A stretch of 64,000 nucleotides of DNA from NCBI GenBank assembly GCA_963627915.1, contig CAVGCY010000056.1:1-64000 (forward strand), in the 5' to 3' direction. The notes below the pieces were generated by a model that worked only from the letters and a program-made list of their open reading frames with translations, ran no database searches and was not told the origin of the DNA. Positions 34,089 to 42,509 of the stretch are shown piece after piece. How positions within the stretch are numbered: the first letter of the stretch is position 1; each line of letters begins with the position of its first letter. The position numbers were made by a program, and so were the translations under genes. This stretch comes from CALACW01 sp963627915 (lineage in GTDB: Bacteria > Bacillota > Clostridia > Oscillospirales > Acutalibacteraceae).

Positions 34089-35444
34089 ATGGCTCAGAAA
34101 GCAGAAAAGCCGGCCGCAGAGCCGATTGCAAAGCCCGAAAAGAAAAAGAAAAACCGCAAAAAGACAGCTCTTAAGGTCATAGCGATAATTCTTGCCGTGA
34201 TAATCGGAGTCGGATGCGTAGGAACGATAATAACGCTCGTAAGCTCCGGCGCGAATATCAGGCTTGCGAAGTCGTACGCCGGGGTTGAATATGATTCTCA
34301 GCTTGTTCCCGAAATGGACGATGACGGCGACTGGACCTTTACGACGGACCGCGATTTTAAGATAGTTCAGCTCACCGACGTACATATCGGCGGCGGAAAT
34401 CTCTCCGGCAAAAAGGACGCGAGCGCAATTACGGCTGTTGCCGCAATGCTTACCGCGGAAAAGCCCGACCTTGTCATTGTAACGGGCGATATCGCATACC
34501 CCGTTCCTTTCCAGGCGGGTACGTTCAATAATAAAACGGGCGCAAAGACGTTCGCTTCTCTTATGGAGGCTCTCGGCGTTTACTGGACTCTCGGTTTCGG
34601 AAACCACGATACCGAGGCGTACAGCTACTATTCGCGTGACGATATAGCCGATTTTTATATGAACGGCGATTATCCGCACTGTATTTTCGTCCCCGGTCCC
34701 GACGATGTTGACGGAAGCGGAAATCAGGTTATAAAGATTAAAAATTCCGATGGCGTAATTACGCAGGCTCTCTATGTTTTCGATTCTCATTCGTATATAG
34801 ACGGCGATATCTTCGGCATTCAGTGGAAGTATGACAATATTCACGAAAATCAGATAGACTGGTATGCTTCAAGAATTGCACAGCTCGATAATGAAAACCT
34901 GACCGCGATTAACAATGCAAAGTCCTCCGGCGGTACGGATTATTCGGCGCTCGAAAACGTTCCCTCTCTTGCGTTTTTCCACATTCCCATGACGGAGTTT
35001 AAGGACGCATGGACGGAGTTTGAAAACAACGGATATAAAGACACGGACAACGTAAAATACGAGGGCGGTCTGCTCGGCGAAACGGGCGAACGGGCGATAT
35101 ACAGCGGTATTCATGAGGATAATCTTTTTGAAACAATGCTTGAGCTCGGCAGCACGAAGGCGGTATTCTGCGGACATGACCACCTTAATAACTTTTCATT
35201 GAATTATAAGGGAATCGACCTTGTTTACGGATACAGCGTCGACTATCTTGCATATATCGGAATCAATAAAAAAGGTTCTCAGAGAGGATGTACCGTTATT
35301 ACGTCGAAGCCCGACGGAACGTATACGGTTGATAAATATAATCTCTACAAGAGCGGAAGATACGATATCCCCGCAGGTTTTGCGGATAATATCTCAATGC
35401 AGTTTGAGGACGTAACGTTCAGATATTTCGACGAGGATAAATAA
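34089..35444 (+). CDS. Membrane-anchored metallophosphoesterase (calcineurin-like)
   Basis: The 451-residue protein starts with a very basic, Ala/Pro/Lys-rich cytoplasmic tail (KPEKKKKNRKKT), then one membrane helix (about 29-50), and faces outward. The calcineurin-type motifs are in order: LTDVHIGG (about 95), VTGDIA, GFGNHDTEAYS, FFHIPM and FCGHDHLNNF, giving a full two-metal site. Purple acid phosphatase-like enzymes and nucleotide phosphodiesterases share the set, so the substrate (phosphate ester outside the cell) is open. It follows the CDF gene by 25 bases and may be co-transcribed; a metal link between exporter and metalloenzyme is speculative. Confidence 0.82.
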   Translation: MAQKAEKPAAEPIAKPEKKKKNRKKTALKVIAIILAVIIGVGCVGTIITLVSSGANIRLAKSYAGVEYDSQLVPEMDDDGDWTFTTDRDFKIVQLTDVHIGGGNLSGKKDASAITAVAAMLTAEKPDLVIVTGDIAYPVPFQAGTFNNKTGAKTFASLMEALGVYWTLGFGNHDTEAYSYYSRDDIADFYMNGDYPHCIFVPGPDDVDGSGNQVIKIKNSDGVITQALYVFDSHSYIDGDIFGIQWKYDNIHENQIDWYASRIAQLDNENLTAINNAKSSGGTDYSALENVPSLAFFHIPMTEFKDAWTEFENNGYKDTDNVKYEGGLLGETGERAIYSGIHEDNLFETMLELGSTKAVFCGHDHLNNFSLNYKGIDLVYGYSVDYLAYIGINKKGSQRGCTVITSKPDGTYTVDKYNLYKSGRYDIPAGFADNISMQFEDVTFRYFDEDK

Positions 35445-35457
35445 TAATAAATTCAAC

Positions 35458-35503
35458 AAAAATACTGTACGGAGCGATCAATACTTCATACAGTATTTTT
35501 TTG
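35458..35503 (+). terminator. Terminator after the phosphoesterase gene
   Basis: AATACTGTA and TACAGTATT arms with A-run before and T-run after. Confidence 0.8.
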
Positions 35504-35595
35504 TTATTTCCCGGTTTTCGGATTGAAAAATACAGAGCGTACGATTATAATAATAATGTATTTCGTATTAAAAAATACACTCTGAGGGAATAAAA

Positions 35596-36315
35596 ATGGA
35601 ATCGGGAAATCATTATTTAACATGCGAAAAGAACTGGGTTTATTATACGCTTATAACGATATCCGGCTTTTTCGGCGCGTTTACGTACCTGCTTCGGGGA
35701 AACGTATTCTGTAACGCTCAGACCGGCAACGTCGTTCTGCTCGGACTTGCGCTCGGCGAGGGTAAATGGAATAAGGCCGTTTATTATCTGATACCGATAT
35801 TCGCATATATTGCCGGGGCGTTCTTCTCCGAGCTTCTGCCGAATCCCATCAAGCATAAATTCGGCGTACGGTGGGATACGGTTATTATTGCCGTTGAAAT
35901 TATCGCCGTTATAATTCTCGGATTTATCCCAGAATCCGCGCCTGTTCAGATATCGCAGATTATGATAAATTTTATAGCCTCGATGCAGTACAACACGTTC
36001 AGAGAAGCAGAGGGGACGCCTATGGCTACGACGTTTGCGACGAATCATATAAGACAGATAGGCATAGGACTTGCAAAGGAACTGCGACATATTCATAAAT
36101 CAGATAAGACCCATAGGGAGAGGCTTAAAAAGCATGCTTTTATGCTGTTTTTCTTTCTTGCCGGAGCGGTGATAGGCACATTTATCTGTTCGCATTTAAA
36201 GGGCAGGGCAATTTGGCTGACGCTTGTTCCGTTTGTCGTCCTGTTTACCACGTTTATAAGAGCGGACGTTAAATCGAATAAGGACGAGCTTGAACAAAAA
36301 CCGCTCGGACATTGA
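35596..36315 (+). CDS. DUF1275 (YoaK-type) membrane protein
   Basis: A 239-residue protein with about six hydrophobic segments. It carries the family start TLITISGFFGAFTYLLRGNVFCNAQTGNVVLLGLAL (the AQTGN motif is the hallmark) and the middle motif IASMQYNTFREAEGTPMATTFATNHIRQIG. The function of DUF1275 is unknown; members are often listed as possible transporters. AGGGAA precedes ATG 35596. It is a single-gene unit between two terminators. The C-terminal tail after the last segment is charged and cytoplasmic. Confidence 0.8.
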   Translation: MESGNHYLTCEKNWVYYTLITISGFFGAFTYLLRGNVFCNAQTGNVVLLGLALGEGKWNKAVYYLIPIFAYIAGAFFSELLPNPIKHKFGVRWDTVIIAVEIIAVIILGFIPESAPVQISQIMINFIASMQYNTFREAEGTPMATTFATNHIRQIGIGLAKELRHIHKSDKTHRERLKKHAFMLFFFLAGAVIGTFICSHLKGRAIWLTLVPFVVLFTTFIRADVKSNKDELEQKPLGH

Positions 36316-36355
36316 AAAAGGCAGTCTTGATTTATTATCGGGACTGCCTTTTTTG
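36316..36355. terminator. Bidirectional terminator after the DUF1275 gene
   Basis: AAAAGGCAGTC and GACTGCCTTTT arms; it also faces the convergent DUF4143 remnant. Confidence 0.85.
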
Positions 36356-36358
36356 TCT

Positions 36359-36850
36359 TTACTTTAAAAATTGTTTTATATTTTCTATTTCATACAGCGG
36401 AATATTTATAAGCGAGCCGTCTGTTTTGAAATCGGACATGGATGTTCTGACTGCAATTCTCGGCGAAAATTTTTCGCGGTATGTTTTTAAGCGTTTTGAC
36501 TTCAGATTTGTTTGAGCCTTTACTTTAATGGGGATTACCTCTTCTCCCGTGTCGGCAATAAAATTAATTTCGCATGAACCTCGGTCGTTTGTATAGTAAT
36601 AGATGTTTAAATCTTCAACGGTCTTCAGCTGTTGGCAGACATATTGTTCGGTAAGCGCGCCTTTAAATTCGGTAAACATATCGCTGCCGTTTAATATTAT
36701 GCTCTGATTGATTCCTGTCATACAGCCGAGCAGACCGATATCCGCAGTGAAAAGCTTGAACGCCTTTTGATTCTCGTACGCTTTTATCGGTATTTTCGGC
36801 GATGTGACGCGTTCGATTTTGTGAATCAATCCGCAGTCGCACAGCCACAT
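36359..36850 (-). pseudogene. C-terminal remnant of an AAA/DUF4143 ATP-binding protein
   Basis: The 163 residues match the DUF4143 end of archaeal/bacterial AAA_14 ATPases: LCDCGLIHKIERV, KAFKLFTADIGLLGCM, FKGALTEQYVCQQL and INFIADTGEEVIPIKVKA. Intact proteins are about 380-450 residues, with an N-terminal P-loop ATPase domain; here nothing upstream of 36850 continues it. The family's WLxDCGLIHK motif comes at the very start of the frame, showing that the break is inside the gene. No ribosome site is seen, so it is probably not expressed. It borders a 1-kb region without genes, perhaps from the same deletion. Confidence 0.8.
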
Positions 36851-36929
36851 TACATCTGTATAAATAAAAATAAGGCGGGGAGAAAAACAAAAAAATCAAA
36901 TATTTTCATAAAAAATTTTAGAAAACCTC

Positions 36930-37049
36930 TTGATTTTTGTTTAAATGTGTGCTAATATAAGGATGCAGACAGGGAAACCTGTCAGAGAGGTTTACATCTT
37001 CCGTTTCTGCGGAGCCTCTCTTAAATATAACGGATAGGAGGTAAATATC
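36930..37049 (+). promoter_or_regulatory. Promoter and structured leader before a 34-codon frame
   Basis: TTGATT (36930-36935), 17 bp, TAATAT (36953-36958). The leader has GACAGG-GAAA-CCTGTC, then GAGAGG pairing with CCTCTC about 25 bases later, then AGGAGG before an ATG. GTCAGAGAGGTT resembles the PyrR-binding loop consensus (TCCAGAGAGGCT), but stem pairing does not match, so this is only a hint. No pyrimidine gene follows. Confidence 0.45.
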
Positions 37050-37154
37050 ATGATTTTTGACTGCAAAGCAAAGCTCGGCTTTGCCCGGTTTGATTCGAGA
37101 TGTTCCTCCCGCCTGCGGAGAGGACCGTTAAGGATTATCAGGAACCGCGCATGA
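37050..37154 (+). CDS. Short frame with strong ribosome site (34 aa), doubtful
   Basis: ATG 37050 has AGGAGG seven to ten bases upstream and encodes 34 residues starting MIFDCKAKLGFARFD, rich in Arg and Cys, ending at TGA 37152-37154. The first codons include the hairpin GCAAAGC/GCTTTGC. It could be a leader peptide, a small protein, or the start of a gene whose remainder has been lost. I recognise nothing like it; only the good promoter, leader and ribosome site argue for it. Confidence 0.35.
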   Translation: MIFDCKAKLGFARFDSRCSSRLRRGPLRIIRNRA

Positions 37155-37934
37155 GCCGAACGGACAGACAGTTTCGTTACGGAGCATGCGCTTTTAATTT
37201 TTTTAATACGGCAGACGGCGGTTTTAAGTTTATATTTCGGAGAACGGCGAGATATTAACGTTTGTATTTTCCGAAAGACAAATGATAAATTTAAATTTAA
37301 CGTTTGAACGTATGAGCGGAGTATTTCCTTGATTATACGGCAAAAACCGTATTTGATTACGCCGGCTGGGGCGTACGCGGACGGTTTGGGACGGCATAAT
37401 AAATATAAAACGCCCGTTTTGTATTGTTTTACAATAAGAATCGGACAGGCAGATTTTGGTAAATCTCATATTTATAAAATACGGCGCACGGTATTTAAAG
37501 CCTCGTAATTTATGTAAAGTTTTACTTTCGGACGCTGATGTATGCGCCGCAGACGGAAAACAGACGGGTTTTGTTCAGCCCGAATCGCCGCAATATATAA
37601 AAACAAAAAGGAAAACATCCGCAAAGGATTCGTTGAATGGTAAGAACCGGGAAAGCGATTCAGAGCGAAAATCAAGAAAAGAACATAAGCAAATATTTAC
37701 AAAGACGCTTTGCTTTTCGGATATCGGTAAAACAGAAATACAATCGCACGGGGATTATAAAAACGAAGTCCCGACAATTAAATATTAATATACAGATAAA
37801 TGTAAATGCAGGTTTTTAATCTTCAAATATAAATAGACGAAGACGAACGAAAAATAAGATATACAGAAAAGCCGATTCGCCTCCCGGAGTTCGATCCGGG
37901 AGGCGAACAATAATTTTTCGAGGTAAATCAAATT
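37155..37934. other. Region without a recognisable gene; probably decayed
   Basis: Frames of up to about 110 codons exist but have poor ribosome sites and unnatural composition. Around 37330-37395 a plus-strand frame reads LDYTAKTVFDYAGWGVRGRF before two stops, and looks like a coding fragment of unknown origin. With the truncated DUF4143 gene next to it, this stretch appears to be a deletion scar or degraded insertion. The only clear element is the glmS terminator at 37876-37907. Confidence 0.45.
37876..37907 (-). terminator. Terminator of glmS
   Basis: TTCGCCTCCCGGA and TCCGGGAGGCGAA form a 13-pair stem with a 6-base loop about 30 bases past the stop; the T-run on the minus strand is short. 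Confidence 0.65.
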
Positions 37935-39758
37935 TTACTCCACCGTAACCGATTTTGCCAGATTTCTCGGCTTGTCAATATCAAGCCCTCTTGTTTTTGC
38001 CGCGTAATACGCCCAGAGCTGTAATGCCGGAGCCGCGGCGGCGGGGGCGAAAAATTCGTCGGTTTCGTCTATTATAACAGTTTCGTCCGCAAGGGGGAAT
38101 TTATCTCTTAATTTTTCAATTGTAATACATATCACGTACGCTCCGCGCGATTTTATCTCGTTTATATTATTTGCCGTTTTATCGGCGAGACGTTCGCTCA
38201 TCGCGACGGCGAATACCTTTGTTCCGCGTTCGATAAGGGATATTGTTCCGTGTTTTAATTCGCCCGCCGGCAGACACTCGGAGTGTATATAGGTTATCTC
38301 CTTTAATTTGAGAGAGCCTTCCAGAGCGCATGTATAATCAACGCCCCTGCCTATAAAAAATACATCCTTTTCAAATGACGTAAACGGTGCGCGGCGGCTT
38401 ATATATCCCGACAGAGATACGGTATTTTTTATCCTGTCGCCGAGCGAAGAAAGCTCGTTCGTATATTCTTTGATTTTTTCGCCGGATTCGCTTTTTCTGA
38501 TTTTCGCAAGATAAATTCCGAGCATGTAAAGCGCGGTCAGCTGAGTTGTGTAACCCTTCGTTGAGGCTACGGCTGTTTCGCGTCCCGCAAGGGTATATAT
38601 TACGCATTCGCCCGTTTTTGCGATATAGCTGTCCCTTACGTTTACGACCGATAATGTAACCGCGCCCGATTCCGTTGCTTTTTTAAGAGAAGCGAGCGTA
38701 TCGGCAGTTTCGCCCGACTGGCTTATCGCAATAACAAGCGTCTTTTTGTCCGACGGGGTAAATGAATATCTCATTTCGCTTGCAATTACGGCGCGGCAGG
38801 GTATTTTCAGTATTTTTTCAAAAAATAATTCCGCGGTTTTGCCGGCATGGCAGGCAGACCCGCATGCGGTAAAATAAACGCGGTCGGCATTTTTAAGCTT
38901 TTCAATGAATTTATCATTGAATCCGAAATTGATTTCACCGTTGTTATAATACTCGTTAAACGTATTTTTAACGGCTTCGGGCTGTTCGTATATTTCCTTT
39001 AACATGAAATGCTCGTATCCGTATTTTTCTTCGGAATTTAAATCCGCGTCCGCGCCGACGGGCGTTTTTTTCTTTTCTTCACCCGTAAACGAGTATATTT
39101 TTATGTCGTCTTTATTTATAACCGCGATTTCGGAGTCGTCAAGATATATAAATTTGTCCGAATATCCGCCCAGAGCCGAAATGTCCGAGGCTATCCCTGC
39201 GCCGGAATCAAATTTTACGGCTGTCAGCGGACTTAAATATCTGGCGGCGGCAATTTCGCCGGGGGAGTCCGAGCAGACTGCCGCGAACGCGAACGAGCCT
39301 TTTAATTTCTTTACTGTTTTGATAACGGACGAAAGCAGACTGCCGTCATAATTTATCATCAGAAGCTGGGAAATAACCTCCGTGTCGGCGTCGGTTTCAA
39401 ACTCTGTTCCGTTTGCTCGAAGCTCCTTTTTGATTTCGTCCGCGTTCTCGATAATCCCGTTGTGAACGACGGCGATTTTTTTGTCCCCGCTCAATATCGG
39501 ATGCGCGTTTTTTTCGTTCGGCGCACCGTTGGTCGCCCAGCGCGTGTGCGCGATTCCGACGGGGGAATCGATATTCTCGTATTTCAGTTTTTCCTTCAGC
39601 GCGCTTATTCTGCCCGCTGTTTTTACCGTGTATATTTTTCCGTGCTTTTCGACCGCTATTCCTGCGGAGTCGTAGCCTCTGTATTCTAATTTTTCAAGTC
39701 CTTTTATGAGATGAGCGGCTGTATTTTCATTCATTGCAAATCCGACTATTCCGCACAT
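37935..39758 (-). CDS. glmS: Glutamine-fructose-6-phosphate aminotransferase
   Basis: Makes glucosamine-6-phosphate from fructose-6-phosphate and glutamine, the entry to peptidoglycan precursors. The 607-residue enzyme starts MCGIVGF (N-terminal catalytic Cys), then LEYRGYDSAGIAV, HTRWATNGAPNEKNAHP and the glutaminase domain to about 240; two SIS domains follow (SACHAGKTAELFF; SQSGETADTLASLK; GRGVDYTCALEGSLKLKEITYIHSE) with the C-terminal RNLAKSVTVE. All catalytic positions are present. GGGAGG precedes the ATG. The upstream gap of about 125 bases is too short for a glmS ribozyme and I see no ribozyme core. Confidence 0.96.
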   Translation of the reverse strand: MCGIVGFAMNENTAAHLIKGLEKLEYRGYDSAGIAVEKHGKIYTVKTAGRISALKEKLKYENIDSPVGIAHTRWATNGAPNEKNAHPILSGDKKIAVVHNGIIENADEIKKELRANGTEFETDADTEVISQLLMINYDGSLLSSVIKTVKKLKGSFAFAAVCSDSPGEIAAARYLSPLTAVKFDSGAGIASDISALGGYSDKFIYLDDSEIAVINKDDIKIYSFTGEEKKKTPVGADADLNSEEKYGYEHFMLKEIYEQPEAVKNTFNEYYNNGEINFGFNDKFIEKLKNADRVYFTACGSACHAGKTAELFFEKILKIPCRAVIASEMRYSFTPSDKKTLVIAISQSGETADTLASLKKATESGAVTLSVVNVRDSYIAKTGECVIYTLAGRETAVASTKGYTTQLTALYMLGIYLAKIRKSESGEKIKEYTNELSSLGDRIKNTVSLSGYISRRAPFTSFEKDVFFIGRGVDYTCALEGSLKLKEITYIHSECLPAGELKHGTISLIERGTKVFAVAMSERLADKTANNINEIKSRGAYVICITIEKLRDKFPLADETVIIDETDEFFAPAAAAPALQLWAYYAAKTRGLDIDKPRNLAKSVTVE

Positions 39759-39885
39759 ACGTTTTCCTCCCGAAAATTATACATTTTATATTTTAATAGT
39801 ATACATATTTCTGTATTTTATTCTAATTGATTAACAAAAAGCTATGATATAAAATATATAGTGGGATGAGGGGGATAAAAATACA

Positions 39886-40548
39886 ATGAAAAAAAGGTTT
39901 CCGAGAGAGCTTGCATATGTGATAGGCATAATAACTCTGCCGTTTGCGGTCGCATTTTCCGTAAAGGCGGATTTCGGCGTTTCGATGATTGCCGCGCCGG
40001 CGTATATTATCAGTGAAAAAGTTTCGTTTTTGTCGAACGGAAACGCGGAATGGATAGTGCAGGCGTTTTTTCTTGCGTTGATGTGCATAGTCGTAAAAAA
40101 ATTCAAGGTAATGTATCTGGCGTCGTTTCTGACTGCGTTTATCTACGGACTGATTCTCGATTTTGCAAGATATGTGACGGGATTTATACCGTTTGATTCG
40201 ATTTATGCGAGAATCGTTTATTTTATCCTGGGCGTCGTTCTCACGAGCTTTTCGGTTTCGATGTTTTTTAACACGTATCTGCCTGTATGCGCGTATGATT
40301 ATTTTGTCAGGACGGTCGGTCAGGCAAAGGGGCTCGATATGCGCAAATGGAAAACATGCTTTGACTCTTCGATGCTTATTATGTCGTGCGTTCTTTCGCT
40401 TGTCCTGTTTAAAAAGTTTATCGGCGTAAATTTCGGCACGCTCATAATAGCCGCCGTAAACGGAAGTCTTATATCGTTTATATCGAAGAAGATAACGTCC
40501 CGTTTTGAATTTTATGACCGTTTTGATTTAAGAAAATATTTTGAATAA
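39886..40548 (+). CDS. Multi-pass membrane protein (YczE/DUF6198-like)
   Basis: A 220-residue protein with about five to six hydrophobic segments, basic loops and a charged cytoplasmic C-terminus (KKITSRFEFYDRFDLRKYFE). The early motif LPFAVAFSVKADFGVSMIAAPAYIIS and the middle VYFILGVVLTSFSVSMFFNTYLPVCAYDYFVR resemble the YczE/YitT-like integral membrane proteins of Firmicutes. The function is unknown. The ribosome site GAGGGG is about 11 bases before ATG 39886. It is divergent from glmS, with a shared AT-rich gap. Confidence 0.65.
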   Translation: MKKRFPRELAYVIGIITLPFAVAFSVKADFGVSMIAAPAYIISEKVSFLSNGNAEWIVQAFFLALMCIVVKKFKVMYLASFLTAFIYGLILDFARYVTGFIPFDSIYARIVYFILGVVLTSFSVSMFFNTYLPVCAYDYFVRTVGQAKGLDMRKWKTCFDSSMLIMSCVLSLVLFKKFIGVNFGTLIIAAVNGSLISFISKKITSRFEFYDRFDLRKYFE

Positions 40549-40665
40549 AATAAGGGACAAATATAAAATAATGTGTTATACTGTTTCTGAGGAACGCAAT
40601 CGTAACGAATAGCTTTCGTGCATTTGCGAAAGCTATGAAAAGCAATGAAATATGGGGTAGAATGT

Positions 40666-41214
40666 ATGAAATATATGATAGCCTCCGACATTCACGGAAG
40701 CGCGTATTACTGCGAAAAGCTTATTGACTGCTACAAAACGGAAAGGGCGGACAGGCTTATCCTGCTCGGAGATATCCTCTATCACGGACCGAGGAACGAT
40801 TTGCCCGAGGGCTATGCTCCGAAAAAGGTTATTCCCATGCTTAACGAATTAAAGGATGAGATTTTCTGCGTTCGTGGCAACTGCGATACCGAGGTCGATC
40901 AGATGGTGCTTGACTTTCCGATACTTGCGGATTACGCTGTTTTGTGCGAACGGGGAAGGCTCGTTTACATGACTCACGGTCATAAATTTAATGAAGGCAA
41001 TCTGCCCCCTGTTCAAAACGGAGATATACTTCTGCACGGACATACGCATGTCCCGAAAATTTCCGAACATGAAACTTACACGTATTTGAATCCCGGCTCG
41101 GTTTCGATTCCGAAGGAAAATTCGTACAGGGGATATATAATACTGGAAAACGGCGTTTTTTTGTTTAAAGATCTTGACAACAATATAAAAAATGAATATC
41201 GTATCAGTGAATGA
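40666..41214 (+). CDS. yfcE: YfcE-type metallophosphodiesterase
   Basis: The 182-residue cytoplasmic protein has the small calcineurin-like fold: SDIHGSAYY (about 7), LLGDILYHGPRND, VRGNCDTEVD, YMTHGHKF and LLHGHTHVP, with the family's two-metal ligands complete, and LNPGSVSIPKE at the end. E. coli YfcE hydrolyses phosphodiesters in vitro; the natural substrate is not known. I chose ATG 40666 (MKYMIASDIHG) with a GGGGT upstream; the frame to 40645 lies before it. A hairpin, ATAGCTTTCG/CGAAAGCTAT (40607-40634), stands in its leader. The next gene overlaps or follows it closely. Confidence 0.85.
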   Translation: MKYMIASDIHGSAYYCEKLIDCYKTERADRLILLGDILYHGPRNDLPEGYAPKKVIPMLNELKDEIFCVRGNCDTEVDQMVLDFPILADYAVLCERGRLVYMTHGHKFNEGNLPPVQNGDILLHGHTHVPKISEHETYTYLNPGSVSIPKENSYRGYIILENGVFLFKDLDNNIKNEYRISE

Positions 41215-41233
41215 TATATCGGGAGAAATTAAA

Positions 41234-41983
41234 ATGGCTCAGGACAGAATGATAGCCGTAAGAAACGGCAAAACCGTCTACCGGGACGGAGATTTAAAAT
41301 TAAAGGTTTTCAACGAGGATTATTCAAAGGCGGATATCCTTAACGAGGCTTTGAATCAGGCAAGAATCGAGGAGACGGGACTTAATGTCCCCAAGGTTAT
41401 CGAGGTGTCGAAGAAAAACGGCAAATGGACTCTCGTTACCGATTATATAAGCGGTACGACGATATCTAAGATGATGCAGGAGCGTCCGGAAAACATGGAC
41501 GAATATCTTGAAATGTTCACTTCGCTTCAGGTTGAGGTTCACTCTAAGACATGTCCCGGACTTGTAATGCTTAAAGACAAATTAAAAAGATATATTAAAA
41601 ATTCGGATCTTTCGGCAACGGACAGATACGACCTTTACGACAGGCTTATGGCGATGCCCGCTCATTTTAAGCTCTGTCACGGCGATTTCCACCCGTCAAA
41701 CGTCGTAATAACCGAGGACGGCACGCCTTTTATCATAGACTGGTCGCATGCTTCGCAGGGCAACGCTTCTGCCGACGCGGTAAGAACGTATTTGTCGTTA
41801 AGAATGAACTGGGGGCTTCCGGTTGCCGAAATGTATATTAAAAAATTCTGTGAAAAATCGGATACGGACATTGATTACGTTCAGAAATGGATACCGATTA
41901 TCACTGCGTCCGAAACGGTAAGAGGAAACGAAGCTCAGAGAGAATTTTTAAAGCAGAAAATAGACGTCAGGGATCACGCGTAA
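41234..41983 (+). CDS. APH/choline-kinase-like phosphotransferase
   Basis: A 249-residue protein of the aminoglycoside-phosphotransferase/choline kinase fold. It has NEALNQARIEETGLNVPKVIEV, the hinge VTDYISGTTIS, the catalytic loop LCHGDFHPSNVVI (Asp base and Asn), and the metal-binding FIIDWSHA in place of the common D-x-x. The small-molecule substrate is unknown; resistance is possible but a metabolic role is more likely. GGGAG is eight bases before ATG 41234; the frame to 41192 overlaps the phosphodiesterase gene. It precedes the hydrogenase-cluster ferredoxin by 20 bases and may be read into it. Confidence 0.75.
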   Translation: MAQDRMIAVRNGKTVYRDGDLKLKVFNEDYSKADILNEALNQARIEETGLNVPKVIEVSKKNGKWTLVTDYISGTTISKMMQERPENMDEYLEMFTSLQVEVHSKTCPGLVMLKDKLKRYIKNSDLSATDRYDLYDRLMAMPAHFKLCHGDFHPSNVVITEDGTPFIIDWSHASQGNASADAVRTYLSLRMNWGLPVAEMYIKKFCEKSDTDIDYVQKWIPIITASETVRGNEAQREFLKQKIDVRDHA

Positions 41984-42003
41984 ATAAGAGGAGGAACGTC
42001 ACA

Positions 42004-42243
42004 ATGAAAATAACCGTATGTATCGGCTCGTCATGTCATATCAAGGGTTCGCGCACTGTCGTTGAACGGCTTCAGAAGCTAATACATGATTACGGTATCG
42101 GAGATAAGGCGGAGCTTGCGGGCACGTTCTGCATGGGTAAATGTCAACAGGGCGTCTGCGTCACGGCCGACGGTGAATTTTTCTCGGTATCGCCCGAGAA
42201 CGTCGATGATTTTTTTAACGAAAATATACTTAAAAAGGTTTGA
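42004..42243 (+). CDS. [2Fe-2S] thioredoxin-fold ferredoxin (NuoE-like), first of a pair
   Basis: A 79-residue protein with the cysteine pattern C6, C11, C43, C47 (CIGSSC; CMGKC) of small thioredoxin-like [2Fe-2S] ferredoxins related to NuoE/HymA. It has no other domain, so it should carry one cluster and pass electrons between partners. AGGAGG lies about ten bases before ATG 42004. A paralogue follows after eight bases, then a sensory-type hydrogenase; this order suggests these are the electron carriers of the cluster. A fifth cysteine (C52) is extra. Confidence 0.85.
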   Translation: MKITVCIGSSCHIKGSRTVVERLQKLIHDYGIGDKAELAGTFCMGKCQQGVCVTADGEFFSVSPENVDDFFNENILKKV

Positions 42244-42251
42244 TATCGGTT

Positions 42252-42506
42252 ATGATAATACAGATATGCGTGGGTTCGTCCTGTCATCTTAAAGGAACCG
42301 AGGCTCTTGTCGGACTTTTTCAGAGCGCGATAGAAAAATATAATCTTTCGGACGACGTTACGCTTGCGGGCAGCTTCTGCACGGGCAGATGCAACAGGGT
42401 AGGCGTTACGGTTACGATTGACGATGAAATATTCACGGGCGTTACGCCCGAAAGCTTTGACGATTTTTTTAAAACTAACGTTTTAAGCCGGTTTGAGGGA
42501 AAATAA
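42252..42506 (+). CDS. [2Fe-2S] thioredoxin-fold ferredoxin (NuoE-like), second of a pair
   Basis: An 84-residue paralogue of the gene before it: C6, C11 (CVGSSC) and C43, C47 (CTGRC) at the same places, with the same VGSSCHLKG opening and a similar DDFFKTNVL end, but only moderate identity elsewhere. Two copies suggest carriers tuned to different partners or a heterodimer. Its ribosome site is weak (AAAGGTT), consistent with coupling. It ends three bases before the sensory hydrogenase ATG. Confidence 0.85.
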   Translation: MIIQICVGSSCHLKGTEALVGLFQSAIEKYNLSDDVTLAGSFCTGRCNRVGVTVTIDDEIFTGVTPESFDDFFKTNVLSRFEGK

Positions 42507-42509
42507 TTT

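Noticed and set aside
36970..37020. PyrR-binding attenuator
   Set aside because: Only the loop consensus is similar; the stem does not form as required and no pyr gene follows. Kept only as a hint in the leader entry.
37456..37788. 110-codon plus-strand frame in the gene-free tract
   Set aside because: No ribosome site, Lys/Ser/Arg-rich low-complexity composition, and no recognisable fold; it looks like chance in decayed DNA.
39759..39885. glmS ribozyme
   Set aside because: The gap of about 125 bases is too short and the core sequence is not present.
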